Shown here: positions 7,922 through 15,017 of the stretch, one piece after another
Layout: every line of letters begins with the position of its first letter
Numbering within the stretch: the stretch's first letter is position 1
Assembly: GCA_964392985.1 (NCBI GenBank)
Contig: CAYMSF010000065.1
Span: 1-19,310 of the forward strand
DNA from: CAYMSF01 sp964392985
Lineage (GTDB): Bacteria; Verrucomicrobiota; Lentisphaeria; Victivallales; Victivallaceae
Direction: 5' to 3'
DNA length: 19,310 bases
Position numbers and translations under genes: made by a program
The notes under the pieces: model-generated
The model's database searches: none
The model's input: only the letters and a program-made list of their open reading frames with translations
Told to the model about the DNA's origin: nothing

Positions 7922-9214
7922 ATGAAATATTCAGTGAATATCGGTAGTCAAGAAACAACTTCTACCATTGTTGAACCGGAACGTGTCGTTCCGGTTTATG
8001 GTGAATATGATGTCGTCGTTGTCGGTGGCGGACCTGCCGGTGTTGGCGCGGCGCTCGCAGCGGCACGTTCCGGGATGAAGACTCTGGTCGTGGAAAAGTT
8101 CGGTTGTCTTGGCGGTCTTTGGACCGTGGGACTGCTCAATCCACTTTTTGATGGCAGAGAAAAAGGCGGCATTGCCAGCGAAATAATCTCCCGGCTTGAG
8201 TCACAAGGCGATTGGGGCGGTTTGTGGAATATCTCATTCAATCTGGAATCAATGAAATATCTCCTTGATGTGATGGCACGGGAAGCTGGTGTTAATGTCC
8301 TTTTTTACACCTTTGCCGTGGGAGCGCTGATGGATGGCGACAAAGTGCGCGGTGTGGTTATTGAAAATAAATCCGGACGCAGCGCCATTCTCGCCAAAGT
8401 TGTCATTGATTGCACCGGTGATGGTGACATTGCCTGTCATGCCGGATGTGAATACGAGTTCGGGCGGATGAACGATAATCTGCCTCAGCCTATGTCAGTG
8501 ATGTTTAAAATCAGTGGTGTTGATTACACGCAACCTGATGCTGAAGCCTTATACAACCTTGTTCTAAAGCACAATGACAAGGATGCCGTTGATTCGATTC
8601 CATATAACCGGCCGTGGTTAATTCCGGTACCGGGCGAACCAGCCACTGCCGTTGTCATGTGGACACATATCCATGGCGCCAACGGCACCAATGCCGATGA
8701 TTTGACCAGAGCTGTTATCAATGGACGCAAACAGGTACAGACCGCAGTAAAATTATTGCAGAATGTTCCGGATGTTTTTGGCGGGGCATATCTGGTCGAG
8801 ACGGCACAGCAAATCGGAGTACGGGAAACACGCCGCGTTCTCGGTGAATATCATCTTGAAATTGACGACCTTACCAGTGGCGCCAAATTTGATGACGGAA
8901 TCTGCCGGGTGACGTTTTGCGTGGACATCCATTCTCCGGATTCCAAAGAACAGGTCTGCCGCCATGTCCAGCCCTACCAGATTCCCTACCGCTGTCTTGT
9001 CCCGCTGAAAGTTGAACAACTTTTGGTTGCCGGGCGCTGCATCTCCGGTTCTTATGAGGCTCATGCCTCGTATCGCGTTACCGGAAATTGTGTGGCAATG
9101 GGTGAGGCTGCCGGAACTGCGGCGGCTGAGAGTATCAAACGTGGCTGCACTCCGCGCGAAGTCGATGGCAGAGTAGTGCGTTCACTCCTTGAGAAAAACG
9201 GTGTTCGCTTGTGA
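7922..9214 (+). CDS. FAD-dependent oxidoreductase (FAD_oxidored / PF12831-like)
   Basis: 430 residues, no signal peptide, so cytoplasmic. The dinucleotide-binding fold starts near residue 28 with YDVVVVGGGPAGVGAALAAA (GxGxxG), followed by the ribose-binding acidic residue in TLVVEKFG and the loop CLGGLWTVG, which is typical of the PF12831 group. Further FAD signatures are VIDCTGDGDIACHAGCEYE near residue 162 and the C-terminal GRCISGSYEAHASYRVTGNCVAMGEAAG. The substrate is not evident; members are common in Lentisphaerota and Planctomycetota carbohydrate loci and often annotated only by fold. It has a good ribosome site (AAAGGCAGG) 6 nt before its ATG. It stands alone, with 174 nt to the next gene, and probably has its own promoter. 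Confidence 0.85.
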   Translation: MKYSVNIGSQETTSTIVEPERVVPVYGEYDVVVVGGGPAGVGAALAAARSGMKTLVVEKFGCLGGLWTVGLLNPLFDGREKGGIASEIISRLESQGDWGGLWNISFNLESMKYLLDVMAREAGVNVLFYTFAVGALMDGDKVRGVVIENKSGRSAILAKVVIDCTGDGDIACHAGCEYEFGRMNDNLPQPMSVMFKISGVDYTQPDAEALYNLVLKHNDKDAVDSIPYNRPWLIPVPGEPATAVVMWTHIHGANGTNADDLTRAVINGRKQVQTAVKLLQNVPDVFGGAYLVETAQQIGVRETRRVLGEYHLEIDDLTSGAKFDDGICRVTFCVDIHSPDSKEQVCRHVQPYQIPYRCLVPLKVEQLLVAGRCISGSYEAHASYRVTGNCVAMGEAAGTAAAESIKRGCTPREVDGRVVRSLLEKNGVRL

Positions 9215-9335
9215 AATGTTAAAAAACGCGCTTATCAATGAATTTTTCTTTTTAAATCATATTTTTTTGTCGTTATTGATTATTCTGCAAAATTTCTTAT
9301 AACCGAATGCTTTTCCATTCTTGAAAACAATGATG

Positions 9336-9356
9336 CGTAAACTAGATTAGTATAAT
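9336..9356 (+). promoter_or_regulatory. Possible promoter with CGTAAAC element before the GH5-like gene
   Basis: TATAAT at 9351-9356 is 32 nt before the GH5-like start. CGTAAAC at 9336-9342, the reverse complement of the first seven bases of the GTTTACGTTnnAAC motif, lies where a bound repressor would cover the region between -35 and -10. No good -35 is seen at 16-18 nt. Confidence 0.3.
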
Positions 9357-9388
9357 TATAGAATTTAACACTAATCAGGAAGGTGATA

Positions 9389-10927
9389 ATGTTCAGGCAA
9401 ATTTTATTGTTTATATTTGTTGGGTTCCTCGGTTGCATTGCCACAAAATCAAACGCGCGTGAACCAATTGCTGATTTTTCTCCGGACAAGATGAAATGGC
9501 AACTGGGGAAATTTGCCAAACTGTCAGAGGTTGACGGTAAAAAGTTACTTACCGTTGATGTCCCCAAAGATAGTGCCAAGGGACAGAGTGTGGCTGTTCA
9601 CTCTTTTGACATCACCAAATATCGGGGTAAAAAGCTTAGTTTTACGATTCAAGCCAAGGCTGAACAGGTAAGTGTGCCGCCGGAACAGTGGAACGGCATA
9701 AAGTTTATGCTTAACTTCAAGCAGGCTGACGGCAACCAGCGCTGGTTGAATCCCAGCAATCTTAATGGAACGTTTGCCTGGAAAGAGATTCAAATTTCCT
9801 CTCCGGTAGAAAAAACTGCCACTGACGGGAGATTAATGTTGGGACTTCAAGATTCTTACGGCAAAATAACTTTTGACCTGAGCAGTTTAAAAGTTTATGA
9901 TGATGCAGTTGCGATGGTCAATCAGGATTTTAAAATAAGCTATCCTGCGAATGCTAATCCGGTGTCGCGTGGTGTCATGTCGCCCAACTCCTTTGCTGAA
10001 GATGATTTTAAAACCCTGAAAGAGTGGAATGCCAATTTAATGCGGGTACAAATCACCAGAAACTGGGGCAAAACCAACACCGAAATGGATATCGATGAAT
10101 ATGACAAGTGGCTTAATGGCAAACTTGATGATTTGGAAAAAGCGTTGCCATGGGCGGAAAAATATGGAGTAAAACTGATTATTGACTTACATTCCCCTCC
10201 AGGTGGTCGCGACGAATCCAGAAATATGCGGATGTTTTATGAAGAAAAATATGCCGCTCATTTTATCAATTGCTGGAAACGCATCGCCACCCGCTTCAAA
10301 GGCAATAAAAATATTGTCGGCTACGATATCATCAATGAGCCGGTACAGAATCGCCCGGCACTTTATGATTACTGGACATTGCAACGCATGGCGGCGGAAG
10401 CTGTTCGCGCTATTGATCCGGATACCCCGATAATCATTGAATCCAATGAATGGGACAGTCCGATGGCATTCAGTTATCTCAGCCCGCTCAAGATGGATAA
10501 TGTCATTTATCAGGTTCATATGTATCTTCCCGGTCAATTCACCCATCAGGGGGTCGGTAACAGCTTCGGGGAACTCGGTTCGGACAAGATGTTACGCTAT
10601 CCCGGAAAAATCGGCGATGTGGAATGGAATCGCGCCATGATTAAGCAATCCATGCAACCGGTGCGCGATTTTCAACTGAAACATAATGCACGGATTTTTG
10701 TCGGTGAATTCTCCGCGATTACCTGGGCACCGGGTGCGGAGAAATATATCGAAGACTGTATTTCTGTGTTTGAAGAATATAAATGGGATTGGACCTATCA
10801 TGCCTTTCGCGAGTGGCAAGGCTGGAGTGTTGAGCATACCGGAACCCCGGATAACAAATTCCAGAAATCCGATGACAATCCGCGGAAACAGGTTCTGCTG
10901 AAATATTTGAAAAATAATAACAAGTAA
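9389..10927 (+). CDS. Exported GH5-like glycoside hydrolase
   Basis: 512 residues with signal peptide MFRQILLFIFVGFLGCIATKS. Residues about 25-170 form a beta-rich domain like a carbohydrate-binding module. The GH5 (cellulase-type) barrel follows from about 190 (GVMSPNSFAEDDFKTLKEWN, NLMRVQIT). Clan GH-A landmarks: VKLIIDLHSPPGG, the acid/base glutamate E317 in DIINEPVQ, and the nucleophile E440 in FVGEFS. GH5 members cleave beta-linked glucans, mannans and others; the specificity is not readable here, though a GH2 mannosidase-like enzyme downstream favours mannoside chemistry. The frame extends to GTG 9383, but that codon is inside the AGGAAGG ribosome site, so ATG 9389 is the start. It leads a three-gene group with the SGNH hydrolase 18 nt later and the larger hydrolase. 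Confidence 0.9.
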   Translation: MFRQILLFIFVGFLGCIATKSNAREPIADFSPDKMKWQLGKFAKLSEVDGKKLLTVDVPKDSAKGQSVAVHSFDITKYRGKKLSFTIQAKAEQVSVPPEQWNGIKFMLNFKQADGNQRWLNPSNLNGTFAWKEIQISSPVEKTATDGRLMLGLQDSYGKITFDLSSLKVYDDAVAMVNQDFKISYPANANPVSRGVMSPNSFAEDDFKTLKEWNANLMRVQITRNWGKTNTEMDIDEYDKWLNGKLDDLEKALPWAEKYGVKLIIDLHSPPGGRDESRNMRMFYEEKYAAHFINCWKRIATRFKGNKNIVGYDIINEPVQNRPALYDYWTLQRMAAEAVRAIDPDTPIIIESNEWDSPMAFSYLSPLKMDNVIYQVHMYLPGQFTHQGVGNSFGELGSDKMLRYPGKIGDVEWNRAMIKQSMQPVRDFQLKHNARIFVGEFSAITWAPGAEKYIEDCISVFEEYKWDWTYHAFREWQGWSVEHTGTPDNKFQKSDDNPRKQVLLKYLKNNNK

Positions 10928-10945
10928 CCAGGGAAATTTGTTTAA

Positions 10946-11701
10946 ATGACAAAAAAAACTGCAACAACATCCGGAGCGATAAAAAGTGTTAAGAAAATAC
11001 TTTTTATCGGTAACAGCTATACCTCTTTTAACAACTTCAATGACCTTCCCGGAACAATCCGTCAACTCGCGGAATCAGCGGGAGTCAAACTGGAAGTGTC
11101 AGCGGTTATCGGCGGCGGCAAGTCTTTGGAATGGCATTATTATAATCCGGAAACGATTGAAGCATTACAACGCGAAGCATGGGATTATGTCGTATTCCAG
11201 GAATTCAGCACCCGTCCCCTGGATGAACCGGAAAAAATGTTTGTATCCGGCGAAGCGCTGTTCAACCGGGTAACCTCAAAAAAAGTCCAGCCGGTGTTAT
11301 ATCTTACCTGGTCCAGACAGTTCCTGCCCGAAACCCAGTCGCGCATTACTAAGGCCTATATTGAGTTGAGCCGGCGAATCAGTGCACGTATATTCCCTGC
11401 CGGATTGGCGTGGCAGAAGGTCATTGCTAAAAATCCCGGCATCGGATTATATGACCCGGACCAAAGCCATCCCACAATTCTCGGCACCTATTTGAATGCC
11501 TGCACGTTCTGCTCTGCCGTTCTTGATATAAATCCGGAAAAGTTTACCAACAAAATCCGTGTGCTGAATAGCGTCATATTGAAAATTGATTCTGAAATCG
11601 CCTTAATACTTCAGCAGAGCGCGAAACAAACCACACAGGAATTTAAAAAATATCTCAAACAGACAGGCAATGACACTGCGGCTTTACGGGTAAAAAAATA
11701 A
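10946..11701 (+). CDS. SGNH/GDSL-type hydrolase, DUF4886-like
   Basis: 251 residues. Family blocks: KKILFIGNSYT with the catalytic serine S24, the oxyanion region with GGGKSLEWH, YVVFQEFS in the block III position, and D172-x-x-H175 in YDPDQSHPTILGTYLNA, which completes the triad. Such enzymes remove ester groups, often acetyl groups from glycans. No signal peptide is present: the first 15 residues are polar and no better start exists, so the protein should be cytoplasmic, unlike the two exported hydrolases on either side. It begins 18 nt after the GH5-like stop with AGGG about 11 nt before its ATG, an indifferent ribosome site. The next gene follows after 25 nt, so the three genes form an operon. 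Confidence 0.85.
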   Translation: MTKKTATTSGAIKSVKKILFIGNSYTSFNNFNDLPGTIRQLAESAGVKLEVSAVIGGGKSLEWHYYNPETIEALQREAWDYVVFQEFSTRPLDEPEKMFVSGEALFNRVTSKKVQPVLYLTWSRQFLPETQSRITKAYIELSRRISARIFPAGLAWQKVIAKNPGIGLYDPDQSHPTILGTYLNACTFCSAVLDINPEKFTNKIRVLNSVILKIDSEIALILQQSAKQTTQEFKKYLKQTGNDTAALRVKK

Positions 11702-11726
11702 TACATCTTTAATTATGGAGTTTTAA

Positions 11727-14000
11727 ATGATCTGTTTCAGAAATTCAAAACTGATAATCTTCTGTTGTGCCGTGATGTTGTCAGCGCTTTGTGTCACTCC
11801 GCTTGCGGCGGAATGGCGTTCCAAAGCTGATGAGAACTGGAAGGTGATTGACCTGCAGGATCTTTCCATTAAGCCTGGAACAGCCCTTGATTTTTCTTTT
11901 CTGGTGGAAAAAGGCGATGCTGGTCAATATGGCTTCTTGAAAATCAATAACAAGGGTCAGTTTGTTTTTGAACAACGCCCGGATGTGCCGGTCAGAATGT
12001 TCTGCGCACCGCAAATTACGTCGAAAGGCGACATACCCTTTGGCAGCGTCGATGCGCTCGCCGAACAGATCCGGCTTGCCGGATATAATGCCGTGCGCGC
12101 CCATTTCCTCGACCAGGTACTCATGGCCGGCAGCAAGACTGACGGCGTTTTCAACCCCGAGAATGTTGACCGGTGGGAACGTTACACCGCCGCGCTGAAG
12201 AAACGCGGCATCTATCTGGTAATTGACGCCAGTTCCTCCTGGGCGGCGTTTTCCACTTTGATGTCCTGGGACAAAGGTTCTGAAGATTACCGGATGAAAA
12301 CACGTCTTTATTATGACGACAAAGCGCGGGAAATATGGATGAAGTGTGTAAAACAACTCTTTGAACACGTCAATCCCTACACCGGTAAAGCGCTGAAAGA
12401 TGAACCGCAGGTTGCGTGGGTTTCTCTGCGTAACGAGCCGGGCTTAAATTTTCTCATGCCCGGCAAACGGTTTTATGACCCCGGCATGGTCAAACCATAT
12501 CGTGCCTGGCTTAAAAAACGCTATTCAGACCGCTCTGCCTGGGCTGCCGCCTGGGGTTCAGCATTGGGCGCCAATGTAACTTTTGACAATGTGGAACTGC
12601 CGCCGATGAAAGAAAAGGGACCGGTCGGAGCCGATTTGCAGCGCTTCTTTGCCGACATTGAACAGGAAACCTACTTTTGGGGTGCGAACTTTCTGCGCAG
12701 TATTGGCGTAAAGGTACCTGTAGTTGATTATAACAATGGCGCATCGATGGAATCCATCATCGCCCGCGATGTCATGCCCTTTGTGGACAATCACGTTTAT
12801 CATGACCATCCCAGCAGCTATATTTCATCCGGTTCCAAAATGACCTGCGATAACTCGCTGGAACGGCAGATTGGCGACTTCCGCTGGATTATTCCGACTA
12901 AAATGCTGGGACGGCCGTTTACCTTTTCGGAATGGGGCGGAGTATTCTGGAATCCTTACCGCCATCATGACGGTATTACTTTTGCATCCTATGCCGCTTT
13001 TCAAGACTGGCAACTGATTGCGCAGCATGCCACGCCGGTATGGCCTTCACTCGGAAATATCGGAGAGAAAGGGACTCTTATTGTGCCATTTCATGTGGCG
13101 AAAGATCCACCGTCAAAGGCTAATGAACGCATAATCGCTTTTGTCTTTGCCCGTGGCGACGTCAAGTCGTCGCCGCATCAAGTTGAGCTGCAACTTGATG
13201 CCCGGACGATTTTCAGCAAATTCAATGCCGCTGACACCGTCTCCTATTCAATCACTCCGCTGGCATTGCTCACCGGTTTCGGTTCCCGCGTTGTAGGCGG
13301 CAAAGATAGTGCGCCGACTGCGCCATATACCCCGGAATTGGTTATCACGCCCGATGGTAGCACCGCAATTCAAACTGTTGACGGCGCTGAACTTACTGCC
13401 GCGAAAGGTGCTGGCAAGGATACGGAATCACTCGTGAAAAAACTGCGCGCAAAAGGGGTGTTAGACAATAATAACCGTACTGACATTGGCAAAAATATCT
13501 TCGAGAGTGATACTAAAGAACTTTATCTTGAAGCCGGTAAAAAACGTTTTGCGTTGAATACTCCGCTCAGTCAGGGTGTCTGCCTGCCCAATGGTCCATC
13601 TGCGATGGCAACAGGTGAAATCGAAGTGGATAATCAGGGCGCCTGCATGACCTTGTTTCTGACTTCGCTTTCAACCGAACCGATTGCCAAAAGCAACCGC
13701 CTTCTGCTTATTGTTTCCGGCGACGCACTCAATAGTGACATGGTGTTTAAGGATGAATCCCGCAAAGTGCTGGTAAATATCGGCAAGGGACCGGTCATTG
13801 TGCGGATATTGGATGTCAAACTTCGCGCCCGCCTCTCGCAACCGGATGAATGGGAGTTATGGGCATTGGCGCAAAATGGCACCCGCGTTGAAAAATTACC
13901 GCTGGAAGTTAAAGACGGTAAAGTGTCTGCAACGCTGAAAACTGGAACTCTGAAAAATGGACCGACAGCCTATTTCGAGTTTGTTCGCGCTGGTAAATAG
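11727..14000 (+). CDS. Large exported clan GH-A-like glycoside hydrolase
   Basis: 757 residues with signal peptide MICFRNSKLIIFCCAVMLSA. A short beta segment is followed by an (alpha/beta)8 barrel from about residue 90 (IPFGSVDALAEQIRLAGYNAVR). E237 in SLRNEPGLNF fits the acid/base of clan GH-A, and E402 in FTFSEWGG fits the nucleophile. Residues about 450-757 form an accessory beta-rich domain. The arrangement recalls GH5 or GH42 relatives, but I cannot assign the family or substrate; it may belong to one of the poorly characterised GH-A groups frequent in Lentisphaerota. It has a GGAG site 7 nt before ATG and closes the GH5-SGNH-hydrolase operon. Its stop lies 18 nt before the palindrome into which the next gene appears to have been inserted. 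Confidence 0.82.
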   Translation: MICFRNSKLIIFCCAVMLSALCVTPLAAEWRSKADENWKVIDLQDLSIKPGTALDFSFLVEKGDAGQYGFLKINNKGQFVFEQRPDVPVRMFCAPQITSKGDIPFGSVDALAEQIRLAGYNAVRAHFLDQVLMAGSKTDGVFNPENVDRWERYTAALKKRGIYLVIDASSSWAAFSTLMSWDKGSEDYRMKTRLYYDDKAREIWMKCVKQLFEHVNPYTGKALKDEPQVAWVSLRNEPGLNFLMPGKRFYDPGMVKPYRAWLKKRYSDRSAWAAAWGSALGANVTFDNVELPPMKEKGPVGADLQRFFADIEQETYFWGANFLRSIGVKVPVVDYNNGASMESIIARDVMPFVDNHVYHDHPSSYISSGSKMTCDNSLERQIGDFRWIIPTKMLGRPFTFSEWGGVFWNPYRHHDGITFASYAAFQDWQLIAQHATPVWPSLGNIGEKGTLIVPFHVAKDPPSKANERIIAFVFARGDVKSSPHQVELQLDARTIFSKFNAADTVSYSITPLALLTGFGSRVVGGKDSAPTAPYTPELVITPDGSTAIQTVDGAELTAAKGAGKDTESLVKKLRAKGVLDNNNRTDIGKNIFESDTKELYLEAGKKRFALNTPLSQGVCLPNGPSAMATGEIEVDNQGACMTLFLTSLSTEPIAKSNRLLLIVSGDALNSDMVFKDESRKVLVNIGKGPVIVRILDVKLRARLSQPDEWELWALAQNGTRVEKLPLEVKDGKVSATLKTGTLKNGPTAYFEFVRAGK

Positions 14001-14026
14001 CGGTTGAAATGAATATTGGTCCAGTG

Positions 14027-14051
14027 AAATTAGCAATTTTATTGGCAAACC
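14027..14051 (+). repeat. Left copy of 25-bp perfect direct repeat
   Basis: Twenty-five bases, starting AAATTAGC and ending GGCAAACC, are identical to 14802-14826. The copy is directly preceded by GTCCAGTG (14019-14026), the left arm of an inverted repeat whose right arm follows the other copy. The inner AAATT-AGC-AATTT is itself a small palindrome. It lies 26 nt after the stop codon of the large hydrolase. Confidence 0.9.
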
Positions 14052-14078
14052 CGTCTACAAAAAAAGGAGATCCAGTAA

Positions 14079-14741
14079 ATGACAACAATGTTTAACGAAG
14101 ATGTTGAATGTTGCATCTGCGGGGAAAAGAGTAACCATATGGTTATTGCAAGCACCAACTCATTTGGTTCGCCTGATTTAGATACACGCCCTCCCATGAT
14201 GAGAAGGTCAACGATATATAACTCGATCCAACGTTGCCCTTCATGTGGTTATTGCTCGCCTGATCTTTCCGAATGCAGCAATATGACTAAAAAAATTGTT
14301 AATTCAAAAGAGTACCAAAATATTATCGTAAGCAGTGAAATGCCAGAAATAGCCGCTTCTTTTTTGGCTCTGTCATATGAAAAGGAGAAGCAGCAGGATT
14401 ACTCTGATTCCGCGTGGAGAGCAATTAATGCTGCCTGGATTTGTGATGATGAAAACAAGTTAGAATTATCAACAAAGTGTAGAAGGCAAGCCGTTACCTT
14501 AATTGCAAATGCAAATAAATACGGGCAAAAAATTGCAGATCAAGCAGGGGTATCTGAGGCAATTACCATAGATCTTATGAGAAGGTCAGGGATGTATAAG
14601 GAGGCATTAGAATTATCAGCGACGATGAAAGCAGAAGATATTGAAGAAATAATTATGCAAGTAATCCAGTATGAAGTAAAGCTTATTGCAAAACAAGATA
14701 TTGGTGCGCATACAGTATCGGAGGCGCTAGGTAAAGAATAA
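14079..14741 (+). CDS. Zinc-ribbon protein, DUF2225-like
   Basis: 220 residues, no signal peptide or membrane segment. Two CxxC knuckles, C11-x2-C14 and C53-x2-C56, should bind one zinc ion. They bracket the segment FGSPDLDTRPPMMRRST, which with RCPSCGY resembles DUF2225-type proteins. The rest (about 85-215) is helical with repeated alanine-rich helices, like a tetratricopeptide-type fold. The function of such proteins is unknown. ATG 14079 is chosen because AAGGAG lies 9 nt upstream; ATG 14088 is an internal alternative. Codon use (AGA, ATA, TTA, AAA) is AT-richer than in the neighbouring hydrolases and nothing links it to glycan use, so it is likely acquired DNA. It is the only gene inside the repeat-bounded insertion. 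Confidence 0.75.
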   Translation: MTTMFNEDVECCICGEKSNHMVIASTNSFGSPDLDTRPPMMRRSTIYNSIQRCPSCGYCSPDLSECSNMTKKIVNSKEYQNIIVSSEMPEIAASFLALSYEKEKQQDYSDSAWRAINAAWICDDENKLELSTKCRRQAVTLIANANKYGQKIADQAGVSEAITIDLMRRSGMYKEALELSATMKAEDIEEIIMQVIQYEVKLIAKQDIGAHTVSEALGKE

Positions 14742-14801
14742 TATAAAAAAATCATTCTGATTGCCAAAAACTATGTTGCGTTCTACTTTTGTCATTCGGT
14801 A

Positions 14802-14826
14802 AAATTAGCAATTTTATTGGCAAACC
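14802..14826 (+). repeat. Right copy of 25-bp perfect direct repeat
   Basis: Identical to 14027-14051. With the preceding bases it forms TAAAATT-AGC-AATTTTA (14800-14816), a 7-bp hairpin. It overlaps by its last base CACTGGAC (14826-14833), the reverse complement of the GTCCAGTG that precedes the left copy. TTGCCAA at 14761-14767 is the reverse complement of TTGGCAA inside the repeat, so a longer hairpin over 14761-14823 is also possible. Confidence 0.9.
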
Positions 14827-14878
14827 ACTGGACAATTTTATAACAGGCAATAATATATTATGCTCTATATTTTATGTT

Positions 14879-14892
14879 GTTAGAACGTAAAC
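14879..14892 (-). promoter_or_regulatory. Operator-like motif GTTTACGTTCTAAC before CBM-like gene
   Basis: On the minus strand this reads GTTTACGTTCTAAC and matches the site before the pseudopilin gene (5356-5369) in 12 of 14 positions. It is about 125 nt before the carbohydrate-binding protein gene and some 20 nt past a weak possible promoter (TGGACA 14829-14834, TATATT 14854-14859, spacing 19). A regulatory role is inferred from recurrence only. Confidence 0.35.
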
Positions 14893-14927
14893 CGTAAGCC
14901 CGGCAGTTGCCGGAAGGAGGTTTTAGT

Positions 14928-14978
14928 TTGAAAATCAACCAGGTCATGAAAACAGGTTTTGTGACTGAAAACAAGTAA
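14928..14978 (+). CDS. Possible 16-codon leader ORF with strong ribosome site
   Basis: TTG at 14928 lies 7 nt after AAGGAGG (14914-14920), the best Shine-Dalgarno match in the window, and opens a 16-codon frame (MKINQVMKTGFVTENK) that ends at TAA 14976-14978, 39 nt before the CBM-like gene. A short hairpin, CCGGCA-GT-TGCCGG (14900-14913), lies just upstream. The peptide resembles the first turn of a CBS domain (an xxDVMTxxVVTV-type start), so it could be the remnant of a truncated gene rather than a working leader. Without comparison to relatives I cannot tell whether it is translated. Confidence 0.25.
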   Translation: MKINQVMKTGFVTENK

Positions 14979-15017
14979 ACCGTGCAATCTATGCACAAAA
15001 ATTTAAGGAATGAAATT

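Larger units (their letters stand above)
14027..14826 (+). mobile_element. Cassette-like insertion bounded by 25-bp direct repeats
   Basis: Two identical 25-bp repeats lie 775 bp apart and enclose a single gene with strong own ribosome site. Removing one repeat and the intervening DNA joins GTCCAGTG to the repeat and CACTGGAC, which restores a palindrome with perfect 8-bp arms (14019-14026 and 14826-14833) followed by AATTTTAT. That a palindrome is rebuilt exactly at the junction argues for insertion rather than chance. Composition changes inside: the 60 bases from 14461 hold 19 G or C, against 30 in the 60 from 13621. No transposase, integrase or terminal inverted repeat of an IS is present, and the ends do not fit the GTTRRRY core of integron attC sites. 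The mechanism is inferred; a repeat-family explanation is possible. Confidence 0.5.

Noticed and set aside
9383..9388. GTG start for the GH5-like gene
   Set aside because: The codon lies within the AGGAAGG ribosome site that is properly spaced for the ATG at 9389.
14027..14826. Insertion sequence with target-site duplication
   Set aside because: A 25-bp duplication is longer than usual for IS elements, there is no transposase, and the segment's inner ends are not inverted repeats of each other.
14019..14833. Integron attC sites around the DUF2225-like gene
   Set aside because: The repeat-plus-arms fold is attC-like in shape, but I find no GTTRRRY/RYYYAAC core pair in the right places and no integrase, so the classical integron label is not justified.
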